Assembly (NCBI GenBank): GCA_020720455.1
Contig: DYOQ01000009.1
Span: 1 to 52,478 of the forward strand
Direction of reading: 5' to 3'
Source: Bdellovibrio sp.
Lineage (GTDB): Bacteria; Bdellovibrionota; Bacteriovoracia; Bacteriovoracales; Bacteriovoracaceae
Length of the DNA: 52,478 nucleotides
Shown piece by piece: positions 1 through 9,273 of the stretch. Under the pieces are notes generated by a model. That model did no database searches and had not been told where the DNA came from. It saw nothing but the letters and a program-made list of their open reading frames with translations. Made by a program: the position numbers and the translations under genes. Position 1 is the stretch's first letter. Every line of letters begins with the position of its first letter.

Positions 1-113
1 ACCAATGTTCGGAGAATATCAAGAATTAATTAATACGGGGTCTACGCCCAACTAAATTAGTAACAGCATTGCAACAGAATAAAACAATGAGAAAAAAAAC
101 AAGTGGTGACAAT
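1..113. other. Left window edge, no gene recognised
   Basis: This is the short stretch downstream of the tex stop codon. I see no open frame with a plausible start and no stem-loop followed by a T-run, so the tex terminator may lie beyond the window edge. Confidence 0.4.
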
Positions 114-2288
114 TTATAGAAATTCACCATTTTTTCTTGATAAAGAGACTCTTTTTCTTGCAAGATCAACTTCCATCACTCTTACGCTGACCTCTTCTCC
201 TACTTTTACTACCTCAAGTGGATTTTTTACAAAAGAGTCAGAAAGCTGAGAGATGTGAACTAAGCCGTTCTCCTTTATACCGATATCAACAAAAGCTCCA
301 AACTGAGTAATATTTGTAACAACACCTGTGTACCAACTACCAATTTTTAAATCTTCGATTGATCTTATCGATGAACTAAATGCAGTTGTTTTAAAGATAG
401 TTCGTGGATCTTGGCTTGGGGCCTTAATCGCATTTATAACATCAACAAATGTAAACTCACCAACCTCTTTAGCAAATGCAGAGTCAGATTCAAGCTTTCC
501 GATATTCTCTTTTAATTTATCAAGAAGAACACCTTTACTCTTGGCCCAATTTTCTATCACCCCATATTTTTCTGGATGGATAAACGTAGCATCTAAAGGG
601 TTTTTACCGCCATATATTCTTAAAAAGCCTGCGGCTTGCTGGTAAATTTTTTGCGTTAAACGAGGAACTTTTAATAACTCCTCTCTACTCTTAATCATGC
701 CGCTACTCTCTCTAAATTTTACAATTGATTGTGCCAACCCTTTTCCAACACCTGAAATGTGCTCAAGCAAATATGATGAAGCAGTATTTAAATCGACACC
801 GACAGTGTTAACACATGTTTCAATAACAGCATCCAGCCCTTTTTTTAGATGGGTCTGAGAAACGTCATGTTGATATTGGCCAACACCAATTGATTTTGGA
901 TCTATTTTCACAAGCTCTGCTAGTGGATCTTGAAATCTTCTTGCTATTGAGATAGATCCCCTTACTGTTGGATCAAAATCTGGAAACTCCTCTTGACCTA
1001 CTTGTGAAGCAGAGTAAATACTTGCTCCAGACTCAGAAACAAGTGTTGCACTAACTAATCCAGCTTTAACTTTATCTACTAAATCTTCAATTAAGTGGAG
1101 GGTTTCTCTTCCATAAGTCCCATTTCCGATAGCGATATATTTTATTCCGTGCTTATCAATAAGAAAGTTAAGAATTTTAATAGTTCCAGCTACATCATTT
1201 TTAGGAGGGTGTGGATAAACTACAATATCTTCAACAAACTTTCCTGTCTCATCAACAACAACAACTTTACATCCAGTCCTTACACCTGGATCTATCCCTA
1301 AAACGCTCTTCGCCCCAAGATATGGGCCTAGTAACAAATTTTTTAGATTAACTTTAAATGTCTCAATTGCTTCTGCATCTGCAATCTGCTTTAGCTCGCT
1401 CTTAATTTCAAGATCTAGTGAGGCATGGATGAAATTTATATAAGCAGTTTTTATAACTTTCTCTAACTCACTAGAAAAACCAAGCGAGTCAAAATTTTCA
1501 AAAGAGTGTTTTTTGATTATTTGAATAGCGGTTTCTTGATCATATTCAACAGATACTTTGAGAATTTTATTAACCATCCCTCTTCTCATCGCAAGATATC
1601 TATGGCCTGAACCTTCTCGTTTTAGTGAAGAGACTCTCTCTTCGTATTCAAAATAATCTTTATATTTTTCATAATCCGTAATTTCGCTCGCCTCTTTTTT
1701 GACCGTTGAAACAAGAGTTGCCTCGTTCCAAAAGAGCTCCCGGAACTTTTCTCGGAGCTTAAGATCATGGCCAACATCTTCCGCAATAATACTTAGCGAA
1801 CCCTGAACTACTTCATCAACAGACTTAAACTGTTCACAAATATATTTCTCAAACTCGGCGTGACACTCCGATTGTTTTTCACCTGTTGTTTTGATAAGAT
1901 CCGCAACTGGTTGCAGACCGCTATCAACAGCTATTTGCCCCTTAGTTTTTCTTTTAGCTTTATATGGGGCATAGATATCTTCTAACACATTTATTGTTCT
2001 AGCACTCTCAATGCTTCGCTTTAACTCTGGAGTTAGCTTTCCCATTTTTTCAATTGTTTCTAAAATAAATGCTCTTCTCTTTTCTCTCTCTAGATAGGCC
2101 TCATACCCCTCACTTATTGCCCGAATCTCAATATCAGTTGCCTCACCTGTCCGCTCTTTTCTATATCTAGCAATAAACGGAACTGAGCACTCCTCTTCAA
2201 TAAGCAGTGTCAGAACACTGACTATTTTGTTTCGTGAAAAACCGTGCTCGGACTCAATAACATCTAGACATTTGCTATCAACTTGCAA
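114..2288 (-). CDS. tex: Tex-family S1 RNA-binding transcription accessory protein
   Basis: Tex is a cytoplasmic nucleic-acid-binding protein linked to transcription and RNA handling. Visible features are an N-terminal helical part, a YqgF/RNase H-like core beginning GIDPGVRTGCK near residue 335, a helix-hairpin-helix region (HISGVGKGLAQ), and a C-terminal S1 domain (GSWYTGVVTNITQFGAFVDI) ending close to the stop. At about 724 residues it is close to the usual Tex length. The first possible start, TTG at 2294, sits directly against a GGAG; the TTG at 2288 has that GGAG six bases upstream and is preferred. It follows purM in the same direction across a 78-base gap holding a 5-bp tandem repeat, so it may be read from the purine operon or from its own promoter there. 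Confidence 0.93.
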   Translation of the reverse strand: MQVDSKCLDVIESEHGFSRNKIVSVLTLLIEEECSVPFIARYRKERTGEATDIEIRAISEGYEAYLEREKRRAFILETIEKMGKLTPELKRSIESARTINVLEDIYAPYKAKRKTKGQIAVDSGLQPVADLIKTTGEKQSECHAEFEKYICEQFKSVDEVVQGSLSIIAEDVGHDLKLREKFRELFWNEATLVSTVKKEASEITDYEKYKDYFEYEERVSSLKREGSGHRYLAMRRGMVNKILKVSVEYDQETAIQIIKKHSFENFDSLGFSSELEKVIKTAYINFIHASLDLEIKSELKQIADAEAIETFKVNLKNLLLGPYLGAKSVLGIDPGVRTGCKVVVVDETGKFVEDIVVYPHPPKNDVAGTIKILNFLIDKHGIKYIAIGNGTYGRETLHLIEDLVDKVKAGLVSATLVSESGASIYSASQVGQEEFPDFDPTVRGSISIARRFQDPLAELVKIDPKSIGVGQYQHDVSQTHLKKGLDAVIETCVNTVGVDLNTASSYLLEHISGVGKGLAQSIVKFRESSGMIKSREELLKVPRLTQKIYQQAAGFLRIYGGKNPLDATFIHPEKYGVIENWAKSKGVLLDKLKENIGKLESDSAFAKEVGEFTFVDVINAIKAPSQDPRTIFKTTAFSSSIRSIEDLKIGSWYTGVVTNITQFGAFVDIGIKENGLVHISQLSDSFVKNPLEVVKVGEEVSVRVMEVDLARKRVSLSRKNGEFL

Positions 2289-2322
2289 ACTCAACTCCTG
2301 TCAATGATTAATAAGTATGGTG

Positions 2323-2357
2323 GTGTAGTGTAATGTAATGTAGTGTAGTGTAGTCTA
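2323..2357. repeat. Pentanucleotide tandem repeat (RTGTA) upstream of tex
   Basis: Seven consecutive 5-bp units read on the plus strand as gtgta, gtgta, atgta, atgta, gtgta, gtgta, gtcta. The tract lies between the purM stop and the tex start, in the presumed 5' leader or promoter of tex. Short tandem repeats in such places can change length by slippage and shift promoter or leader spacing; that role is inference here. Confidence 0.8.
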
Positions 2358-2366
2358 GAGAGTAAG

Positions 2367-3368
2367 TTATTGCAACAGAGTTGTGCCTATGGTTATGTTG
2401 CCATGACCTTTTTTAACTTCGCCAAGATCCCAATGTTTAACACCAAGATTTTTCAATTCCTTCATAACTTTAGTGGCGTCATTAACAACTAGAACTAGGC
2501 CAACGCCCATATTAAATGTTTTATATAACTCAGCTTGGCAAAGATTTGAACGCTTGGCAAGAGTAGTAAACACGCGTGGGATCTCATCAAAATTTGGTGG
2601 AGTAATCACATAATCGTAATTCGAGTTAATCCTCGCAATATTTGTAAATCCACCACCAGTTATATGAGCAATCCCCGCAATATTTTCTCTACAAATTTTT
2701 AATAATGATTTCACCATAGAGACATAAATAGTTGTTGGAGTTAAAAACTCTTTAAGAAGATCACGCTCATCACTACCAACTAACTTTCTCACCAAACTAA
2801 AACCATTTGAATGAACTCCGCTGGATGCTACTCCGATAATTCGATATCCCGCTGTAACCTTTGTCCCATCAATTAACTCATCACTCTTTACTTCGCCGAC
2901 TGCAAAACCGGCCAAATCATAATCACCCTCTTCATACATCTCTGGCATCTGTGCTGTCTCCCCACCAATTAATGCCATCTCTGATTGATTGCATCCTTCG
3001 CAAATGCCATCAATAATTTCATGTAAAATAGTTTGTTCTAACTTACTGTACGCAAGATAATCCATAAAAAAAGACGGAGTTGCGCCACTGCAAATTATAT
3101 CATTTGCGTTCATTGCTACAAGGTCAATTCCAATTGTATTATGAATTCCAAGCATAACAGCGAGCTTAAGCTTCGTCCCAACCCCGTCAGTTCCTGCAGC
3201 TAAAAACTTGTCCTCGGTTACTTTGTATATTGCAGAAAAACCTCCAATCCCACTTACAACGTTTCCTCCAAACCTAGATTGATTTTTTTGTTTGATATAA
3301 TCAACAAAACGATCTCCCTCTTCAATACTAACACCAGAATCAAGATAACTAATTGATGATTGGCCCAT
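2367..3368 (-). CDS. purM: Phosphoribosylformylglycinamidine cyclo-ligase (AIR synthetase)
   Basis: PurM closes the imidazole ring, converting FGAM and ATP to AIR, the fifth step of de novo IMP synthesis. The 333-residue length is typical. Family signatures are clear: AGTDGVGTKLKLA near residue 57, GGETAQMPEMY in the middle, SSGVHSNGFSLVRK and the HITGGGFTNI segment. The ATG at 3368 has an AGGAG a few bases upstream. Its start lies nine bases after the purH stop, placing it as the last purine gene of the operon before tex. Confidence 0.97.
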   Translation of the reverse strand: MGQSSISYLDSGVSIEEGDRFVDYIKQKNQSRFGGNVVSGIGGFSAIYKVTEDKFLAAGTDGVGTKLKLAVMLGIHNTIGIDLVAMNANDIICSGATPSFFMDYLAYSKLEQTILHEIIDGICEGCNQSEMALIGGETAQMPEMYEEGDYDLAGFAVGEVKSDELIDGTKVTAGYRIIGVASSGVHSNGFSLVRKLVGSDERDLLKEFLTPTTIYVSMVKSLLKICRENIAGIAHITGGGFTNIARINSNYDYVITPPNFDEIPRVFTTLAKRSNLCQAELYKTFNMGVGLVLVVNDATKVMKELKNLGVKHWDLGEVKKGHGNITIGTTLLQ

Positions 3369-3377
3369 GAGGTTCTC

Positions 3378-4919
3378 CTAATGTTTAAAATGTCTAGTAT
3401 CTGTAAAAACCATCGCAATACCTTTTTTATCGCATTCAAAAATAACATCTTGATCTTTTAGGCTACCACCCGGTTGCACAATATACGAAATCCCATTGCG
3501 GCCAATCAGTTCAACATTGTCAGTAAAAGGGAAGAACGCATCTGATGCTAAAACCACTTGCGAAAAATCAACAAACCCACTCTCTTTTGCTTTTGCTATT
3601 GCTTGATCAATACTAACGACTCTGTTTGGATTTCCCATTCCTGAACCAATAAGCTGCACGCTATTATCAATCTCTCTAACTAAACTAATCGCATTACTCT
3701 TAAGATGCTTTGCTGTTAAAATAGCAAATCTAGCTAACTCATATAAGTTTAATGGAAACTGTTTTTTTGTTACTAACCGAAAACTATTCTCAAGCACTAT
3801 ATCCTTATCCTGAATAACAACGCCACCATCAATTGATCTAAGCTCTAAGCTATTTGAAACAACATTTATAAAATCATACTCAATCACTCGAAGGTTTTTT
3901 TTAACTGAAAAAATCTCAAGAGCACTTTTCGTAAATTTAGGAGCTATTACGACTTCTACAAACCTCTCATTTAACCATGTTGCCACATCAGCTTCAACCT
4001 CTTTTGTAAATGCAACAACACTACCAAAACTACTCACGCTATCGCCACTCCAAGCTAGTTTAAGTGCCTTCAAACTAATATCAGACAGCGCAACCCCACA
4101 CGGGTTCTGATGTTTAATTATTACGACCCCCCTCTTTTCAATATTAAGTTTGTTAAGATCCCGAGCAACATTAATTGCAGCGTCTATATCGAGATAGTTA
4201 TTATATGATAGTTGTTTCCCCTGAAGAGGAACAATACTGGCCAACATACCTTTCTCATGGGCAACAACAAATCCACGCTGATGAGGATTTTCCCCATAAC
4301 GTAACGCTAATTTATTATCCAGCCTATTTGACAACTCAAAATGAATTAACGAATCGTAGCTTCCAAGAAGTCTAAAGGCCTCAAGAGCAAACTTAGTTCT
4401 TAGCTTTTCTGAAGTATTACCACAATGCTCATCAAGTTCGTTGATTAACTCTTCATATTGGCCAACATTAGTAACTGCTGCCACCCATTTAAAATTTTTT
4501 GCACCACTCCTGATCATTGTCGGGCCGCCTACATCAATTAGACCTACTAATTGATCAAGCTCATCTACAAAATTACACTGCTTATCAAATGGATAAAAAT
4601 TACAAATTACAAGGTCGATTTTTTTTACACCAAGTTTTTTAGCATCTTCCACATCATCATTTTTGTCACGCTGAAATAATAGTCCGCTGCTTATTTGGAA
4701 GCTAAGACTTTTCATTCTTCCAGCAAATGCTTCTGGATTATTAGTTATTTCTGCTATTGAAGTGACCTTAACACCGATTGATTTTAAATATTTTTCAGTT
4801 CCTCCTGTTGAAATAATCTCAACGCCTAAACTTTGTAATTTTCTTGCTAACAAATCCAATCTTGACTTATCAGACACACTTATCAAGGCCCTTTCGATTT
4901 TAACTAAATCTACTCCCAT
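3378..4919 (-). CDS. purH: Bifunctional AICAR transformylase / IMP cyclohydrolase
   Basis: PurH carries out the last two steps to IMP: formyl transfer to AICAR and ring closure. The MGS-like cyclohydrolase domain is at the N terminus (ISVSDKSRLDLLARKL, then VISTGGT-type loop EIISTGGTEKYL), and the AICARFT domain fills the rest (LRYGENPHQRGFV, VVIIKHQNPCGVA, and GSGMGNPNRV toward the C terminus). Length of 513 residues is normal. GTG at 4922 and ATG at 4919 are adjacent; the ATG has GGAGG seven bases upstream and is chosen. The gene begins about a dozen bases after purQ ends and lies nine bases from purM. Confidence 0.97.
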   Translation of the reverse strand: MGVDLVKIERALISVSDKSRLDLLARKLQSLGVEIISTGGTEKYLKSIGVKVTSIAEITNNPEAFAGRMKSLSFQISSGLLFQRDKNDDVEDAKKLGVKKIDLVICNFYPFDKQCNFVDELDQLVGLIDVGGPTMIRSGAKNFKWVAAVTNVGQYEELINELDEHCGNTSEKLRTKFALEAFRLLGSYDSLIHFELSNRLDNKLALRYGENPHQRGFVVAHEKGMLASIVPLQGKQLSYNNYLDIDAAINVARDLNKLNIEKRGVVIIKHQNPCGVALSDISLKALKLAWSGDSVSSFGSVVAFTKEVEADVATWLNERFVEVVIAPKFTKSALEIFSVKKNLRVIEYDFINVVSNSLELRSIDGGVVIQDKDIVLENSFRLVTKKQFPLNLYELARFAILTAKHLKSNAISLVREIDNSVQLIGSGMGNPNRVVSIDQAIAKAKESGFVDFSQVVLASDAFFPFTDNVELIGRNGISYIVQPGGSLKDQDVIFECDKKGIAMVFTDTRHFKH

Positions 4920-4931
4920 CACTTTACCTCC

Positions 4932-5666
4932 CTAGCTCAAGTATCTCTTTACTGATTCAAAAAACATTTTTCCATCATTCCTAATTTGATGATTAATCTT
5001 AACAGAGTGCTCACAAAATGTTGCACACTCTGGATGAGGCATCATTCCTAACACCATCCCACTTTTATCAATAACCGCGGCCACATTCCCATCTGAGCCA
5101 TTGACATCACTTTGATAATAAAGTGGGATCAGTTTTTTTTCTGCAAATTTAGCAAATCCACACTCAGCGTTTCTAAAAACGACTCTTCCTTCACCATGCC
5201 TTATTGGAAGATAGATCTGTTCACTAGAAAAATTAGTCCATGCAGATTTAACAGAGTGATCAACTTTTAACAATGTCCACTTATCAACAAACTCTCTATT
5301 CTTATTATGAGTCAGAGAAAAATCATAAACTGTATCGTTATCATTAAAATTAAAAACTCCAAGTTTCTCAAGAACTTGAAAACCATTACAAATACCCAGG
5401 ATAGGGCGGCCATTGAGGATAAATTCATTAATCTCATCCATCAAATATTTTTTAATTTTAAGAGCTAAAACTCTACCACTTCCTAATTCATCGCCATAAG
5501 AAAAGCCACCAGGAATAACCAATCCCGCATAAGAATTTAAGATTACCCTCTTCTCGATCAAATCGTTAACATGAACAATTTTAGAATCTATTCCAACGCT
5601 AGAAAGAGCTTGGGCCGACTCATTTTCACAATTTATTCCAACACCACAAAGTATTATAAATTTCAC
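4932..5666 (-). CDS. purQ: FGAM synthase glutaminase subunit
   Basis: PurQ supplies ammonia from glutamine to PurL in FGAM synthesis. It is a class I glutamine amidotransferase: the nucleophile cysteine lies in GICNGFQVLEKLGVF and the His/Glu pair in MMPHPECATF. An ATG at 5687 is possible but has no ribosome site. An AGAGGAG precedes three GTG codons, and the third GTG, at 5666, is well spaced and overlaps the purL stop as GTGA. That start gives 244 residues beginning MKFIILCGVGINCENE, which matches the family N terminus. The GTGA overlap suggests strict coupling to purL, fitting equal subunit need. Confidence 0.93.
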   Translation of the reverse strand: MKFIILCGVGINCENESAQALSSVGIDSKIVHVNDLIEKRVILNSYAGLVIPGGFSYGDELGSGRVLALKIKKYLMDEINEFILNGRPILGICNGFQVLEKLGVFNFNDNDTVYDFSLTHNKNREFVDKWTLLKVDHSVKSAWTNFSSEQIYLPIRHGEGRVVFRNAECGFAKFAEKKLIPLYYQSDVNGSDGNVAAVIDKSGMVLGMMPHPECATFCEHSVKINHQIRNDGKMFFESVKRYLS

Positions 5667-8600
5667 CACCACTCCTCTTTTATCCATGTTTTTTTTAATT
5701 CGTCCAAAGAGAGATTAACCAACTGTTTTTCAGCACAGACAACAGTTATATTATTTCCTACACAAACTTCTCCTAACTTAACTGCACTTGCTCCAAGCTT
5801 TGTTTCAAATTTGCCACTATTTATTTTGCTAACAGAAATAATAAACGCCCCAGACCTTTCGCCAAACAGTTCAAGAAGTGGATTACTGCTATCTGGTAGA
5901 AGTATCGATACACCGAGATCTCCACCAATAGCTGATTCAACGATTGCACTCAATGCTCCGCCATCAGAAACATCTTGAACTGATGAGATAAGCTTCTCTT
6001 TTATTGCAGAATTAATTTTTCGGTAAAGCCTCAAATTTTTTTCAACAGAAAAATTTTCAGCTTCATACTTACTAGCTGAAAAATCATAATATCTATCAAG
6101 TATCCCATCTTTTAAATAACTTGGTGATTCACTACTTACAATATATATATTATCACCAACATTCTTAAAACTACTCTCGACTAAACTATTTGTTGAAGTT
6201 TTGCTAACAGCAGTTATTAGTAGTGTTGGTAGTACTGAAATTTTTCTTCCATCACTGCTTTTAAAATTATTTTTCATGCTATCTTTCCCACTAATTAGTG
6301 GGGCCATATAACCAACACTCGCTTCACAAAGGCCTATACAACTCCTAACAAGCTGTGCGGCCCGATATGGGCCATCTGGATTTTCTACCGTCTCAACAGG
6401 ATCAGGCCAGCAAAAATTATCAAGAAGAGCTATATAATCAGGATCTCCTCCTATTGCAATAACATTTCTGACTGCTTCATCTACTGCGTACTTTGCCATT
6501 AAATAAGGATCACTCTTTGAAAGAGTAGGCGATAGGCCACAAGATACAGCAATGGCACCATCTTTTTCACCACCATGTGGATACATCCAAATGACACTTC
6601 CACTATTAACTCCATTTCCACCTTGACCACTAAACGGTTTTGTAACTGTTGCCCCTTGCACTTCGTGATCATACATTCTAATAATCCTTTCTTTTGAAGC
6701 GACGTTTAGATCTGACATCACTAACAATAAGGCCTTATTATAATCACCAGTAAAATTCTCTTTTCTTCTTTCACTACTTTGATCAAGAAACCAACTCTCT
6801 CTCTTATTAGGCCCACACCATGAAGCTTCTAGCTTCATCTTAGGTACCCCATCATGAAGAAATGCTAGTGGAATTTTAGCAACAGTTTCTCCACAACTTC
6901 TAACTTCAAAATATCCAGAGTTGTTAAACTCACCAATATCAGTAGCAAGCACCTCTCTACTCTTCGCTAACGCTAAAAATTCATTTAGATGCTCGGGTGA
7001 GACTGCTATACTCATTCTCTCTTGGCTCTCACTTATTACTAACTGGTACGGTGTTAACCCAGAGTATTTAACAGGACATTTTGAAACATCAATTACGGCC
7101 CCTCCCGTATATGTTGCCATTTCGCCTATACTCGAACTAAGCCCTCCAGCACCATTATCTGTTAGAGTTGAATATAGGCAAAGATCACGTGCTTCTAAAA
7201 TAAAATCTAAAACTTTTTTTTGTGTAAAAGGGTCTCCTATTTGGACAGCACTACTTGGAGATTCTTGATTAAGTTCAAGCGAACTAAATGTTGCGCCATG
7301 AATTCCATCGGCCCCAATCGCTCCTCCGACCATGACAACTCTCATTCCACACTTAACAATTTTCGAGTGTCCCTTTATCCCATTTTTATTTTTCTTAGGA
7401 ACAACACCGATTGTCCCACAATACACAAGAGGTTTCCCACAGTAATCGCGCTCAAAATTAACTGCTCCATTTACTGTTGGTATACCACTCTTGTTTCCAC
7501 CATCCATCACACCTTTATGAATACCTCTTAAAATTTCCTTTGGATGAATTAACTCTTTTGGTAGCTCATGCTCTGGTGTATCCAACTCTCCAACACAAAA
7601 TACATCCATATTAGCAATCGGCTTAGCACCAATCCCTGTTCCTAAAATATCACGATTAACTCCCAAGATACCGGTCAAAGCGCCTCCGTATGGGTCAAGG
7701 CCACTTGGGCCATTATGAGTCTCTACCTTAACTGCGATATTTATAAACTTATCAAAACTGACGATTCCAGCATTGTCATGAAACAAACTAACAGTAAAAT
7801 CATCCTTCATTATCGATCTAACTTTTTGAGTTGCGCCCTTGATATACTCTTTATAAAGTCCATCGACTTTACGGTTTCCAAGTTTAAGTTTCACATCACT
7901 AGACTCAGTATAATCTATTAAAGCGTTAAAGATTTTATGCTTACAATGTTCACTCCAGGTTTGGGCAATTATCTCTAACTCAACATCAGTTGGGCCAATT
8001 GGTAATCCATCTAAAATCCTTTGCTTTGAAACCTTCAAACCTTGATAAAAATTTTTAATTGTGTGCATCTCTTCAAGGTTAAGCGCCAAACATCTTGACC
8101 TACTAATTTCTATCAACTCCTGATCACTAACATCAAGTGATACTCTTCGAATTTGAGCACCCTCACTTAAACTTATATTTTCATCCGTTGATATTTTTTT
8201 TATATTTTCAAATCTGTTTACAAAATCTAAATCACAACATCTTTTGAAGCTAATTCTGTTAATCAAACGATTTCCAAGATATCGAAATACTCCAGTCTGA
8301 ATCTCTTCTACTTCGCACCTCTTAAAAAGATACAGTTTAAAACTTGAGGCCTTCCATTTTCTTTCAGGATAAAGAAGTGACAACCCCTCTTCGACTACTT
8401 TTGCACTATTATCTGTGACACCAAACAAGTACCCCACTTCAACTGCAATCCAGGAATCATTCACCACAAGATCCTCATTTCCCCCAACTAAAACTCTATC
8501 TATTATTTCATCTCCAAAAAGTTCATATTTAATTTTTTCAAGTTCGCTATCTTCTAATGATTTCTCCTCGATATAATAGCAGTTGACCTCTTGGTAGCTA

Positions 8601-8680
8601 GCAACTCTAGAATTTCCAAGATTCAAACTACCAGCAAACAATCCATTTTTTTTCCAAACCTCTACTCGTGTAACTAGCAT
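5663..8680 (-). CDS. purL: FGAM synthase, PurS-PurL type fusion
   Basis: PurL makes FGAM from FGAR using ammonia delivered by PurQ. This 1005-residue protein is longer than the about 740-residue small PurL and shorter than the about 1300-residue PurL that carries its own glutaminase. The first 150 or so residues look like a PurS-like pair of small domains fused to the N terminus, which explains the lack of a separate purS gene. The AIR-synthase-like core follows: WSEHCKHK at about 242-249, VKVETHNGPSGLDPYGG, and DVSDGGALSAIVE near the C terminus. No glutaminase domain is present. The ATG has GAGGAG upstream and overlaps purN by seven bases. Confidence 0.95.
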   Translation of the reverse strand: MLVTRVEVWKKNGLFAGSLNLGNSRVASYQEVNCYYIEEKSLEDSELEKIKYELFGDEIIDRVLVGGNEDLVVNDSWIAVEVGYLFGVTDNSAKVVEEGLSLLYPERKWKASSFKLYLFKRCEVEEIQTGVFRYLGNRLINRISFKRCCDLDFVNRFENIKKISTDENISLSEGAQIRRVSLDVSDQELIEISRSRCLALNLEEMHTIKNFYQGLKVSKQRILDGLPIGPTDVELEIIAQTWSEHCKHKIFNALIDYTESSDVKLKLGNRKVDGLYKEYIKGATQKVRSIMKDDFTVSLFHDNAGIVSFDKFINIAVKVETHNGPSGLDPYGGALTGILGVNRDILGTGIGAKPIANMDVFCVGELDTPEHELPKELIHPKEILRGIHKGVMDGGNKSGIPTVNGAVNFERDYCGKPLVYCGTIGVVPKKNKNGIKGHSKIVKCGMRVVMVGGAIGADGIHGATFSSLELNQESPSSAVQIGDPFTQKKVLDFILEARDLCLYSTLTDNGAGGLSSSIGEMATYTGGAVIDVSKCPVKYSGLTPYQLVISESQERMSIAVSPEHLNEFLALAKSREVLATDIGEFNNSGYFEVRSCGETVAKIPLAFLHDGVPKMKLEASWCGPNKRESWFLDQSSERRKENFTGDYNKALLLVMSDLNVASKERIIRMYDHEVQGATVTKPFSGQGGNGVNSGSVIWMYPHGGEKDGAIAVSCGLSPTLSKSDPYLMAKYAVDEAVRNVIAIGGDPDYIALLDNFCWPDPVETVENPDGPYRAAQLVRSCIGLCEASVGYMAPLISGKDSMKNNFKSSDGRKISVLPTLLITAVSKTSTNSLVESSFKNVGDNIYIVSSESPSYLKDGILDRYYDFSASKYEAENFSVEKNLRLYRKINSAIKEKLISSVQDVSDGGALSAIVESAIGGDLGVSILLPDSSNPLLELFGERSGAFIISVSKINSGKFETKLGASAVKLGEVCVGNNITVVCAEKQLVNLSLDELKKTWIKEEWW

Positions 8681-9273
8681 GACACTAACTCCTCGTGAAT
8701 AATTTTTAAAGCTTTAGGATAGAGCCTGACCTCAATAGTTCGACCTTTTTGTTCATAAGCTTCAAACGTATCACAATCACTATAATCAAACGTTTCTTGT
8801 AAAATTATCTCTCCAGTATCAACTCCACTATCAACGTAATGAACGCTAACCCCTGAATTAGCTCTATCCAAATACGCTCTCTTGTAGCTATTCATTCCTG
8901 GATATTTCGGAAGTAACGATGGATGAATATTTATAATATTGGCCCGGTTTAACTTATGATTCCAAAACTCTCCAATAAAATATGATGAAAGCACCATCAT
9001 ATATCCAGCAAGGAGTACGAAATCTCCTCCATGATTCCTTATCAACTCAACAATTCGACACTCATGTGAAATTTTACTTTCGCCACTAATTTTAGAAACA
9101 CAGTAACAAGGAATACTAAATTTCTTTGACCTTTGTAATACAAACGAACCCTCTTGATCACTAATTACACAGACGACTCGAACAGTACTTTCATTCTTAA
9201 ACGAAGACATAATATTTTCTGCATTACTTCCATTACCAGAAGCCAAGATTGCAACATTTAAAACAACACTCAT
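8674..9273 (-). CDS. purN: Phosphoribosylglycinamide formyltransferase (folate-dependent)
   Basis: PurN transfers a formyl group from 10-formyl-THF to GAR, the third step of IMP synthesis. The 199-residue length is typical. The start NVAILASGNGSNAENI is the family nucleotide-binding loop, INIHPSLLPKYPGMNSYKRA holds the catalytic His, and VSVHYVDSGVDTGEIILQ is the conserved C-terminal loop with its Asp. The ATG shares one base with the stop codon of purCD, and the 3' end overlaps purL by seven bases, so it sits inside the coupled operon. Confidence 0.96.
   Translation of the reverse strand: MSVVLNVAILASGNGSNAENIMSSFKNESTVRVVCVISDQEGSFVLQRSKKFSIPCYCVSKISGESKISHECRIVELIRNHGGDFVLLAGYMMVLSSYFIGEFWNHKLNRANIINIHPSLLPKYPGMNSYKRAYLDRANSGVSVHYVDSGVDTGEIILQETFDYSDCDTFEAYEQKGRTIEVRLYPKALKIIHEELVSC

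Noticed and set aside
5571-5978. Plus-strand open frame over the purQ/purL junction
   Set aside because: Low-complexity translation lying opposite two certain genes; treated as a shadow.
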